A stretch of DNA of 5,927 bases, from contig CAIWTR010000624.1 of the NCBI GenBank assembly GCA_903915615.1, forward strand, positions 1 to 5,927, given 5' to 3'. The notes beneath the pieces were generated by a model that was given only the letters and a program-made list of their open reading frames with translations, was not told the DNA's origin and did no database searches. Shown here one piece after another: positions 1 through 5,927 of this stretch (its first letter is position 1; each line of letters opens with the position of its first letter). A program made the translations under genes and the position numbers. Source of the DNA: an uncultured Armatimonadota bacterium. GTDB lineage: Bacteria > Armatimonadota > Armatimonadia > Armatimonadales > Armatimonadaceae.

Positions 1-1
1 C

Positions 2-928
2 GAGCTCGGATGGATTGCCGAAGCCGCTGGTGAGCCGCAAGCCAAGGTGGCTGAGTGCTTTTACCATGCACAGCGGCTTCTGCGTGGGATTGAAACAGAT
101 GTTCTGCACTACGCCAGATTGATGATGACGATACTCGAGGGTTCTGGAGCGCTGGATACATCGGTTCAAAACAGCCTTGCGGGGCTGCCGGGTGGAAAGG
201 CGATTCTCATCCACGATGGCCGGTACCCAGATTATCTTGGGCAGTTGACGCGTCATCCGCAAGTGTTCGAAGCATTGATGGTTATCGTGGCGCAGCCCGA
301 TTCACCTGTAGCAGCTTCTATGGCGGCGGCTGTTCAGCAAGCGGTGCAACAGGGGCTTCAGTTGAGGAGTGAATGGAGTGCGCGGCTGTCTGCGCTGATT
401 ACCATTTGCGAAACTGTAACAACAAGCCTCGATTTACGTGTTCCAGAAGAAATCATCGAGGATGCAAACCGCTTGAGGCTGCTCGCAGACCGGTTTGCGC
501 CTGGGCAGGATGCATCGGAACTGGATGCCGTGACGCTGGCAGCAATGGACTTCCTGACGGGTCAGCTGGCGACGACGGAGAAAGAGCTCTCCCGGCTGGA
601 CAGGTTGGTTGCTGGAGCAATCAAAGAGCGGGATTACTGGTTGAATTCTGTGAAAAGTATAGAAACAGAGGCCAAAGAGGGTGGGTTTGAGCTCCATGCC
701 TACTCAATCACGAATCCATTCAAGCGTAAGCTAAAGGAACGGCAAGAGCAGACCCGCCTCCTTTACGATCAATGTAAGGTGAATCTTGAGAAGCAGGAAG
801 CAGTTGTCGTTTCCCAGCAGCAGCGAACCGCCAAAGAGTCACAGCGCCTTTCAGAGCGTAAGGTGAAGCTGCAAGAGCTGATTAGTCTGCTTGATGCGCC
901 TCGACTTGGAATCGCAGCAGCGGAGTAA
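2..928 (+). CDS. Hypothetical coiled-coil protein, 5'-partial
   Basis: I do not recognise this protein. The frame is open to the left edge with no stop before it, so about 308 C-terminal residues are visible and the true start probably lies outside; a GTG at 47 is the first start-type codon but has no convincing ribosome binding site. The first two thirds are alpha-helical in character, with an alanine/glutamine-rich stretch around nt 310-370. From about nt 560 to 890 the protein is rich in K, E, Q, R and L with heptad-like spacing, suggesting a long coiled coil, interrupted near nt 700-725 by a short segment with prolines and glycines. There is no signal peptide or membrane segment in the visible part, and no nucleotide-binding or catalytic motif, so it looks cytoplasmic and structural or scaffolding. 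It ends in TAA and is separated by about 300 bp from the peptide-import operon, so it is probably a separate unit. High confidence that it is coding; function unknown. Confidence 0.8.
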   Translation, partial: ELGWIAEAAGEPQAKVAECFYHAQRLLRGIETDVLHYARLMMTILEGSGALDTSVQNSLAGLPGGKAILIHDGRYPDYLGQLTRHPQVFEALMVIVAQPDSPVAASMAAAVQQAVQQGLQLRSEWSARLSALITICETVTTSLDLRVPEEIIEDANRLRLLADRFAPGQDASELDAVTLAAMDFLTGQLATTEKELSRLDRLVAGAIKERDYWLNSVKSIETEAKEGGFELHAYSITNPFKRKLKERQEQTRLLYDQCKVNLEKQEAVVVSQQQRTAKESQRLSERKVKLQELISLLDAPRLGIAAAE

Positions 929-1218
929 CATTGGGCGTTCGTGCTTTCAGGTAGACGCTCATCCCATCGTAATCAATGTAGGTTCAGACTTTTTTTCTGA
1001 TCTCATGGCTGAATTCCGCGAAGTTTAGCGCATCATTCCATCTGAAATCAGGGAATCGTGGCGGCGGAGTTGTTGATCCAATCTGCTTATTGTGGCGTAG
1101 TGTGAAGCGTCCAATTTACAGAAACGTTCAATGGCAGTTTCCAAAGACTATGCTCGTTCTGTGATTTCGACTACCCATCTAATACAGCTTGCCTTAGAAA
1201 CGCGGCGGCGGAGTAGCG
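929..1218. other. Intergenic region upstream of oppA-like gene
   Basis: About 290 bp with no supported gene. It holds a weak inverted repeat just after the upstream stop (933-938 with 955-960, one G-U pair, no T-run behind it), a run of seven T inside a small palindrome at 984-1000, and two copies of an 11-bp GC-rich word at 1060-1070 and 1204-1214. No tRNA-like or riboswitch-like fold was apparent by eye. The right end merges into the oppA promoter. Confidence 0.5.
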
Positions 1219-1227
1219 TGCTATAAT
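1219..1227 (+). promoter_or_regulatory. Extended -10 promoter of the opp operon, probably leaderless
   Basis: TG at 1219-1220, one base, then a perfect TATAAT at 1222-1227 make a textbook extended -10 element. The expected transcription start, about 7 nt past the hexamer, is near 1234, and the oppA ATG is at 1236. The mRNA would therefore start at or 1-3 nt before the start codon, leaving no room for a Shine-Dalgarno sequence. No good -35 hexamer is seen at 16-18 bp spacing (the region reads AACGCG), which an extended -10 can tolerate. The start site itself is inferred. Confidence 0.7.
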
Positions 1228-1235
1228 TGCGGGTC

Positions 1236-2873
1236 ATGCCAAACCCAGTCTTTTTGACCCGTAAATCCGTCCTTTCTGCATCCGTGATCTCGCTGATAGC
1301 ACTTTCATCCGGTGTGATGCTCAGTGGATGCCCCGGCCGAAACGCTGGAGGTGGCAAGGTTCCAGGAGTGCTTCGCTATGCGCTCACCGCAGAACCAACT
1401 ACGCTTGACCCAGCGCTTGTGACGGATGGCCCGACCATCGACCTCCTGCACAACATATATGAGGGCTTGGTGGGCTGGAATGACAGCAATGAAGTCGTTC
1501 CGCTTGGCGCCGAGAAGTGGGATGTTTCCCCAGATGGCAAGACGTACACATTTACGCTGCGCTCTGGTGTGAAGTTCCAAAACGGTAAGCCGATAGTCGC
1601 TGGTGATTATGCCTACGCGATTTCTCGTTCACTTGATCCAAAGCTGGCATCGCCGGTAGCGATGAACTATCTCGATGACATTGTCGGGGCCAAAGAATAT
1701 GCCGCCGGTAAGGCCACTGCGCTTGCTGGTGTGAAGGTCATCGATGACACTCACATCGCGATTACGATCACAGCACCGCGCAGCTACTTCCTTGGGAAAC
1801 TAACATTCCCTACAGCGTATGCACTCGACAAGACTGAAGTTGAGAAGGGCGAAAAAATCGAGGGTGCGTTTACGATCACGGCAACCAATGTTGTTGGAAG
1901 CGGCCCGTATAAGCTCGGCAGCTATGTTCGCCAAGGTAAGGTCACATTGGATGCGAATGCTGATTACTGGGCAGGCGCACCAAAGCTGAAGAAGATTGAG
2001 CGACCTATCATCCTCGATGCCAAGACGGCACGTAACCGCTATGATGCTGGCCAGCTCGACATCGTAACCCTCGAAAAGGGTGATTACGAGCGTGACAAGG
2101 CGGATGCCAAGGTTTCCGGCGAGATTCAGACATTTGGCCGTGCAGCCACGTTCTACCTCGGTCTGAACCAGACACACTACGCGCCATTCAAGGACAAGCG
2201 GGTGCGTCAGGCAGTTGCCCACGCAGTGGACAAGGATGCCATCATCAAGACAGTCCTCCTTGGCATCAACAAGCGTGCTGAAGGTGTGCTTCCTGAAGGG
2301 CTTCCTGGCTATGATGCAAACTTCAAAGGGCTGCCGTTTGACCCTGCAAAGGCATCCGAGCTGCTGACGGCTGCGGGCTATCCTGGTGGCAAAGGCCTTC
2401 CGCCGCTTGTGTTGAGTTTCCGTGAGAAGCAAACCGACCTTGCAAAGGCTGCCGAAGTGATGAAGGAACAGCTCAGCAAAGTTGGTATCCCGGTGACACT
2501 CCGTGAGATGGAGTGGGGGACATTCCTCAAAGCCACCGACAACAAGGAAATCGACCTCTTCCACATGCGCTGGAGTGCCGACTACCTCGATCCGCAGAAC
2601 TTCCTTAGCCTTTTGCTGACATCGGGTTCACCGGAAAACCGCACGGGCTATACGAACAAAGAGTACGACGCGATGTGTGCTGCTGCTGACAGTGAGCGGG
2701 ATGCGACGAAGCGGATGGCGTTGTACGCCAAGGCAGAACGCTTTGTGGTGGATGATGCGCCTTGGGTTCCAATCTACTTCCAGAAGGACCTTGAGCTCGT
2801 AAAGCCATGGGTAAAGGGAATCAAGGATTCTCTAATGGGCCACTTGCCGCATAAGACGACATCGGTCGAATAG
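1236..2873 (+). CDS. oppA: Peptide ABC transporter substrate-binding lipoprotein (SBP family 5)
   Basis: Extracytoplasmic receptor that binds oligopeptides and delivers them to the OppBC channel. The N-terminus is a lipoprotein signal peptide: basic R9/K10, a hydrophobic stretch, then the lipobox LSGC with the acylated cysteine at residue 32, followed by a Gly-rich linker. The mature part is a full-length SBP_bac_5 domain (545 aa in total, normal for the family), with the family signature around residues 92-117 (AEKWDVSPDG through GVKF). The C-terminal motifs WSADYLDP (446-453), APWVPIYF (508-515) and VKPWVKG (from 522) resemble OppA more than nickel or dipeptide binders, but the ligand cannot be fixed from sequence. 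I chose ATG 1236 over in-frame TTG 1227 because the TTG overlaps the last T of the -10 box and would lie upstream of the predicted transcript. First gene of a three-gene operon. Family certain, exact substrate inferred. Confidence 0.95.
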   Translation: MPNPVFLTRKSVLSASVISLIALSSGVMLSGCPGRNAGGGKVPGVLRYALTAEPTTLDPALVTDGPTIDLLHNIYEGLVGWNDSNEVVPLGAEKWDVSPDGKTYTFTLRSGVKFQNGKPIVAGDYAYAISRSLDPKLASPVAMNYLDDIVGAKEYAAGKATALAGVKVIDDTHIAITITAPRSYFLGKLTFPTAYALDKTEVEKGEKIEGAFTITATNVVGSGPYKLGSYVRQGKVTLDANADYWAGAPKLKKIERPIILDAKTARNRYDAGQLDIVTLEKGDYERDKADAKVSGEIQTFGRAATFYLGLNQTHYAPFKDKRVRQAVAHAVDKDAIIKTVLLGINKRAEGVLPEGLPGYDANFKGLPFDPAKASELLTAAGYPGGKGLPPLVLSFREKQTDLAKAAEVMKEQLSKVGIPVTLREMEWGTFLKATDNKEIDLFHMRWSADYLDPQNFLSLLLTSGSPENRTGYTNKEYDAMCAAADSERDATKRMALYAKAERFVVDDAPWVPIYFQKDLELVKPWVKGIKDSLMGHLPHKTTSVE

Positions 2874-2882
2874 GCTTCTCTG

Positions 2883-3839
2883 ATGCTTCGTTATGTGCTG
2901 ACGCGCCTGGGACTCGCTGTGCCGACTCTGCTGGCGATTTCTTTCCTCGTGTTTTTCGCGGCTTATCTCTCGCCGGCTGACCCCGTCGATATTATTCTTG
3001 GGCAGCGCGCAGCACCTGAGGCGAAAGCGCGTGTCAGGCATGAATGGGGACTCGACCGTCCGCCATTGGAACGCTACGGTAAGTATGTGGTTGCCGTTGT
3101 GACAAAGGGTGACTTTGGGCGGAGCTACCAAACGAAGGAACCTGTGACGGAGTTCATCGCGCGTGGGTTTCCAAACACGGCCATTCTTGCAGTGTCCGCG
3201 CTTGGGCTTGCTCTCCTTACGGGAATCCCACTGGGCGTCGTTGCAGCAATCAAGCACAACTCTTGGATTGACCGCTTTGCGATGGCATTTGCCCTCCTCG
3301 GGGTCGCGACGCCAAGCTTTGTCCTGGCTCCTGTGCTGACACTTGTGCTCGCAGTGCGGATGGGATGGCTACCAGTGGGTGGATTCTCTCTGCAAGAGGG
3401 CATTGTTGACCCAGCGACATTCATACTGCCAACCGTAGTGCTCGCTGCACGGTCAAGCGCGTTGATTGCACGTCTCACACGCTCGGCGATGCTGGATGTC
3501 CTTAGCCAGGACTTTATACGCACCGCACGGGCGAAGGGTGTACGGCCGCTTGGTGTTCTCTTCAAGCATGCCTTGCGCAATGCGCTCTCACCCATTTTGA
3601 CGGTCGCTGGAACAACCTTTGGATACCTGCTTAGCGGGTCATTTGTTGTTGAGACCTTTTTTACGATTCCGGGAATCGGCAACCAAAGCATCACGGCGAT
3701 TACTGCTCGCGATTACCCGGTCATCCAAGGTCTCGCACTGCTGCTTGCTGGAATCTTTGTCGGCGTAAATCTGATCGTGGATATCCTCCAGGGCTTTGTC
3801 GATCCACGCGCCCGGGTATCGGACCAGAAGGCGATTTGA
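2883..3839 (+). CDS. oppB: Peptide ABC transporter permease, OppB/DppB type
   Basis: Inner-membrane channel subunit that pairs with the next gene product. At 318 aa it is the usual length for OppB/DppB. It starts with the typical MLRYVLTRLG followed by the first membrane helix (about 10-30), then a periplasmic loop with the family motif GDFGRSY (76-82). Five further hydrophobic segments lie near 98-122, 134-158, 178-198, 238-258 and 284-304. The cytoplasmic EAA loop that docks on the ATPase is at about 210-232 (DFIRTARAKGV followed by HALRNAL). PSFVLAP at 144-150 is closer to OppB than DppB. It begins 9 nt after the oppA stop with no recognisable Shine-Dalgarno sequence (spacer GCTTCTCTG), so initiation by translational coupling to oppA is likely. 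Very confident of the family; opp versus dpp naming is less sure. Confidence 0.94.
   Translation: MLRYVLTRLGLAVPTLLAISFLVFFAAYLSPADPVDIILGQRAAPEAKARVRHEWGLDRPPLERYGKYVVAVVTKGDFGRSYQTKEPVTEFIARGFPNTAILAVSALGLALLTGIPLGVVAAIKHNSWIDRFAMAFALLGVATPSFVLAPVLTLVLAVRMGWLPVGGFSLQEGIVDPATFILPTVVLAARSSALIARLTRSAMLDVLSQDFIRTARAKGVRPLGVLFKHALRNALSPILTVAGTTFGYLLSGSFVVETFFTIPGIGNQSITAITARDYPVIQGLALLLAGIFVGVNLIVDILQGFVDPRARVSDQKAI
3826..3831 (+). promoter_or_regulatory. Ribosome binding site of oppC-like gene
   Basis: AGAAGG lies inside the end of the oppB reading frame, 9 nt before ATG 3841. It supports that ATG as the start of the second permease over the in-frame TTG at 3796, which would overlap oppB by 44 bp. 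Confidence 0.6.
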
Positions 3840-3840
3840 G

Positions 3841-4701
3841 ATGACTCCACGGGAAACATGGCAGCGTATCGCTGCAAACAAAATCGCCCTCGCCAGTATC
3901 ATCTTTTTGGCACTGCTAGTTCTCGCTGCAGCGTTCGTCCCGATGTTGCTACCATTTGGCTACGAACAGCAGCTTCCGGATTCCCGCTTGCTTCCGCCCG
4001 GCGGCAAACACATCCTCGGCACGGATGACCTCGGTCGCGACATCCTGACCCGTGTGCTCGTAGGTGCCCGCATTTCCCTGATGGTCGCCGTGAGCGTCGA
4101 GTGCGTCGTTGTCTTCCTTGGGCTAACGGTGGGCCTGATTGCCGGTTACCGTGGTGGATGGATTGACAGCCTGCTAATGCGGGTCACCGATGTGCTTCTT
4201 GCATTCCCAGATGTCCTCCTAGCGATTTTGTTGCTTGGCACGCTTGGAGCCACCAGCTCGCGTCCAGAGACATCGGCGATGCTCGTTGTTATCAGTCTTG
4301 GCGTAACCGGCTGGCCGCCTCTAGCACGTCTGGTGCGGGGACAAGTTGTTGCGCTTCGGCAGCGTGAGTTCGTGGATGCTGCACGCAGTATTGGCTCGGG
4401 TCACGGCCGGATTCTCCTGCATCACATTTTGCCGAACCTAGTGTCGCCTATCATCGTTGCTGTCACCGTTGATGCTGCAGGCGTCATCTTGGCCGAGGCC
4501 ACTCTTTCCTATCTTGGAATTGGTGTGCAGCGACCGATGCCTAGCTGGGGACGAATGATCAACGATGCGCTTGACTACTACAAGTCAGAGCCGCGTTTGG
4601 TGATTGTTCCGGCAACGATGTTGAGCCTGACGGTCATCGCGCTCAACTTCCTTGGGGATGGGCTTCGGGATGCCTTGGATCCGCGCAAAACCCGTCGCTA
4701 G
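3841..4701 (+). CDS. oppC: Peptide ABC transporter permease, OppC/DppC type
   Basis: Second inner-membrane channel subunit. From ATG 3841 it is 286 aa, slightly short of the usual 300, with a compact cytoplasmic N-terminus before helix 1 (about 14-37). The diagnostic OppC/DppC motif HILGTDDLGRD is at 57-67, followed by ISLMVAV at the start of the second helix. Other hydrophobic segments lie near 86-104, 115-137, 145-165, 200-225 and 255-275. The EAA loop that contacts the ATPase is at about 176-198 (EFVDAARSIGSG through ILP), and TLSYLGIGVQ (221-230) and LGDGLRDALDPR (271-282) are the conserved C-terminal signatures. It starts 1 nt after the oppB stop. The last codons (KTRR, stop TAG) fall within the 87-bp repeat described below, so the extreme C-terminus may have been shaped by that repeat. 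No oppD/oppF ATPase gene follows. Confidence 0.94.
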   Translation: MTPRETWQRIAANKIALASIIFLALLVLAAAFVPMLLPFGYEQQLPDSRLLPPGGKHILGTDDLGRDILTRVLVGARISLMVAVSVECVVVFLGLTVGLIAGYRGGWIDSLLMRVTDVLLAFPDVLLAILLLGTLGATSSRPETSAMLVVISLGVTGWPPLARLVRGQVVALRQREFVDAARSIGSGHGRILLHHILPNLVSPIIVAVTVDAAGVILAEATLSYLGIGVQRPMPSWGRMINDALDYYKSEPRLVIVPATMLSLTVIALNFLGDGLRDALDPRKTRR

Positions 4702-4770
4702 GTCGCATGGCTTTCTGTGCGTCTGGACTCTCGTCTGACTGAGCAACTAGGGAATATACGTACCAGTAGC
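4684..4770 (+). repeat. Imperfect direct repeat, copy 1 (overlaps oppC 3' end)
   Basis: Aligned by hand with 4869-4955 at a fixed offset of 185 bp: 87 positions without a gap, 14 mismatches (about 84% identity). The first 16 bases (CGCAAAACCCGTCGCT) are identical and encode the tail of oppC; the next two bases (4700-4701, AG) complete the TAG stop begun at 4699. Weaker similarity extends left to about 4675. Identity fades to the right of 4770. Confidence 0.85.
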
Positions 4771-5091
4771 GCTGGCACCAAAAGCGCAGGTTTCTCGAAG
4801 CACGCAACACAACCGTGAGCGCATTTGGCATCCTCATTAATGTCAACTAGGCACGACGATTAGGACCCCGCAAAACCCGTCGCTCGGTAGCATGGCTTTT
4901 TGTGCCTCTGGACACAAGTCTAACTGAGCAACTGGGAAAGATACGTTTTAGTAGCTTTGACCGCGGGAACTGGCTTTTTGAATCGCTGATTCGACACTGC
5001 AAGATCAACTACCGCCACTTGGTAACACCAGCAGTCTGACACTGCGAACGCACGTCGCTATGACACCGCTCATTCCGAGTTGTTAGCCATC
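4702..5091. other. Convergent intergenic region with duplicated segment
   Basis: 390 bp between the converging stops of oppC and the SPOR gene. Apart from the two repeat copies it holds a perfect 5-bp inverted repeat with a 5-nt loop at 5031-5045 (GCAGT, loop, ACTGC) and a small hairpin candidate at 4763-4775 (CCAGT, AGC, GCTGG). Neither is followed by a T-tract on either strand, so no intrinsic terminator can be called although two transcripts must end here. Nothing resembling a tRNA or transposase is seen. Confidence 0.6.
4869..4955 (+). repeat. Imperfect direct repeat, copy 2
   Basis: Second copy of the 87-bp segment, lying wholly in the intergenic region. Where copy 1 has the oppC stop TAG, this copy has TCG, and the same frame stays open from 4851 to a TGA at about 5037-5039. 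No ATG or ribosome binding site precedes it, so I annotate it as a repeat, not a gene. The region right of 4955 shows only scattered similarity to the region right of copy 1. Confidence 0.85.
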
Positions 5092-5811
5092 TCAGTTCGT
5101 GATGCTGGTGTCGTAGCCGTTATCTGTTAGGGAACGCTGAAGTGCCTCGGCACTTTTACGATCCTTGAACGCTCCCGTCTGGACGACAAAGCCGCCTGCC
5201 AGCGGCAAGATCGTCGCCGAAAAGCCTTTATCCTTGAGCTCCGTAACCATGGCATTTGCATCGTTTCTGGATGGCTTTATGGCATTGATGCGAACCCGGA
5301 ACAAGGCCACTGATTCATCGATCGGTGGAGGTGTTATGTCAGGCTTCGCCCCAGTTTTTGGCTGGGTCACAGGAGGGGATGGTTTCTGCGCACGGATAGG
5401 CTTCGAAGCTTTATCGGAATCCGGTATGACGGTTGTCGCCGGCGGATCCACGGGAGGTGCATCAGTATACGCATCTGGAGAATCTGTCTTCTTCGTTGTG
5501 TCGACTTTGATGTCCAGCTCTTCTGGGGATGTCGATGATGTATCCGGCTCGGAAGCGACTGGTTCATCGGGTGATTTTGACGTTGCGGCCTTTTCAGCCG
5601 TGATGTCTTCGATCACCAGCTTAGGCACACTTGGTTCCGCGATGGGCTCGGGGGCGGGGGCAGGCTCGATGTTTGGTGTTGGGATGGCTGTGGCCTGCTT
5701 TGTGCCAAAAGCTGGTTTCGTCGGCAGTACCGTGTAACCGATGGCAAAGCATCCACCGACGATGATCAATAATCCCGTACCGTAAATCCAAACATTGCGG
5801 TCTACACTCAT
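5092..5811 (-). CDS. Membrane-anchored SPOR-domain protein (FtsN/DedD-like architecture)
   Basis: From ATG 5811 it is 239 aa with three parts. An N-terminal hydrophobic anchor (about residues 7-29) follows a short cytoplasmic tail. A long low-complexity linker (about 30-165) is rich in P, A, S, T, D and E, as in proteins that span the periplasm. A C-terminal SPOR domain (about 168-239) has the alternating pattern FRVRINAIK, helix, GFSATILPLAGGFVVQTGAF, helix SAEALQRSL, GYDTSI. SPOR domains bind glycan strands stripped of stem peptides at division septa, so a role in cell division or wall remodelling is inferred. Residues 18-21 (VGGC) weakly resemble a lipobox, so an RlpA-like lipoprotein is an alternative, but hydrophobicity continues past the cysteine and favours a transmembrane anchor. 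A TTG start at 5823 is possible but abuts the Shine-Dalgarno sequence. The frame stays open to the right edge, so a longer N-terminus cannot be excluded. Too divergent to name FtsN. Confidence 0.85.
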   Translation of the reverse strand: MSVDRNVWIYGTGLLIIVGGCFAIGYTVLPTKPAFGTKQATAIPTPNIEPAPAPEPIAEPSVPKLVIEDITAEKAATSKSPDEPVASEPDTSSTSPEELDIKVDTTKKTDSPDAYTDAPPVDPPATTVIPDSDKASKPIRAQKPSPPVTQPKTGAKPDITPPPIDESVALFRVRINAIKPSRNDANAMVTELKDKGFSATILPLAGGFVVQTGAFKDRKSAEALQRSLTDNGYDTSITN

Positions 5812-5823
5812 AGAAATGTCCAA

Positions 5824-5831
5824 CCTTCCCC
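5824..5831 (-). promoter_or_regulatory. Ribosome binding site of SPOR gene
   Basis: GGGGAAGG on the minus strand, ending 12 nt before ATG 5811, a slightly long spacing. It directly touches the TTG at 5823, which makes that codon a poor start and supports the ATG. Confidence 0.5.
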
Positions 5832-5849
5832 GAAGCGACAGGTGTATGC

Positions 5850-5879
5850 ATTCTAACCGGATTCTCGTCGATGGAACAA
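5850..5879 (-). promoter_or_regulatory. Candidate promoter of SPOR gene
   Basis: On the minus strand TAGAAT (5855-5850, one mismatch to TATAAT) lies 18 bp from TTGTTC (5879-5874, three matches to TTGACA). The predicted start near 5843 gives a leader of about 30 nt that includes the GGGGAAGG site. The -35 match is weak, so this is tentative. Confidence 0.4.
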
Positions 5880-5927
5880 TCTGCCCACCAACGGCGAGTT
5901 GATGGTTACGAATCTGTTGGTTGAGCC

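Noticed and set aside
984..1000. T-rich palindrome TCAGA-CTTTTTT-TCTGA as a terminator for gene 1
   Set aside because: The T-run sits in the loop, not after the stem, and the stem is only 5 bp of mixed composition.
930..1147. Minus-strand protein-like stretches between gene 1 and oppA, suggesting a decayed gene
   Set aside because: Two short frames (about 40 codons each) with stops between them, no recognisable family, and lengths compatible with chance. A TBLASTX search would be needed to revive this.
1131..1226. 31-codon ORF from ATG 1131 ending in the TAA at 1224-1226
   Set aside because: No ribosome binding site, no recognisable product, and its stop lies inside the -10 box of the oppA promoter.
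1800..2564. Minus-strand open frame of about 254 codons inside oppA
   Set aside because: It is antisense to a full-length, clearly recognised SBP_bac_5 gene, and its translation is Cys/Leu/Arg-rich with no recognisable domain.
3796..3840. Extended N-terminus of oppC from TTG 3796
   Set aside because: It would overlap oppB by 44 bp and add a basic tail atypical of the family; ATG 3841 has AGAAGG at a good distance.
5031..5045. GCAGT/ACTGC hairpin as a bidirectional terminator between oppC and the SPOR gene
   Set aside because: The stem is only 5 bp and there is no T-tract on either side.
4918..5088. Integron attC site suggested by GTCTAAC at 4918-4924
   Set aside because: No matching GTTRRRY core at a suitable distance (the only candidate near 5085 does not fit), and no attC-like inner boxes or cassette arrangement.
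5165..5737. Plus-strand open frame of about 190 codons opposite the SPOR gene
   Set aside because: A Gly/Ser/Val-rich translation is what the complement of a Pro/Thr/Asp-rich linker gives. The minus strand has an anchor, linker and SPOR domain in order.

Overview
The window looks like chromosomal DNA from a diderm (two-membrane) bacterium of moderate GC content. It holds one 5'-truncated gene of unknown function, a complete oligopeptide/dipeptide ABC importer operon without its ATPases, and a convergent gene for a membrane-anchored SPOR-domain protein. A dedicated cell-division-type SPOR protein points to a diderm with a peptidoglycan wall. The substrate-binding protein is a lipoprotein, not the soluble periplasmic form usual in enterics. 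Together with a probable leaderless start this is more like deep-branching diderms (for example Armatimonadota or Deinococcota relatives) than Proteobacteria, but that placement is inference and no taxonomic marker is present.

Layout. Positions 2-928 (+) encode an unrecognised, mostly helical protein with coiled-coil character, entering from the left edge. Positions 929-1226 are intergenic and end in a near-perfect extended -10 promoter whose predicted transcript begins at or just before the ATG of the next gene. Positions 1236-2873, 2883-3839 and 3841-4701 (+) are an SBP_bac_5 lipoprotein and two BPD_transp_1 permeases (oppA-oppB-oppC-like), 9 nt and 1 nt apart and therefore one operon. Positions 4702-5091 contain no convincing gene but carry an imperfect 87-bp direct repeat whose first copy overlaps the last codons and stop of oppC. 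Positions 5092-5811 (-) encode the SPOR protein, with its promoter and Shine-Dalgarno sequence at 5824-5879.

How the genes work together. The lipoprotein captures peptides outside the inner membrane and hands them to the OppB/OppC channel. The two ATPase subunits needed to drive import are absent here and must be encoded elsewhere, since the next gene is on the other strand. The SPOR protein is not functionally tied to the importer; it probably binds septal peptidoglycan.

I did not find a convincing undescribed system. The most unusual signals are the duplicated segment straddling the oppC stop, the probable leaderless transcription of oppA, and the unknown coiled-coil gene at the left edge.
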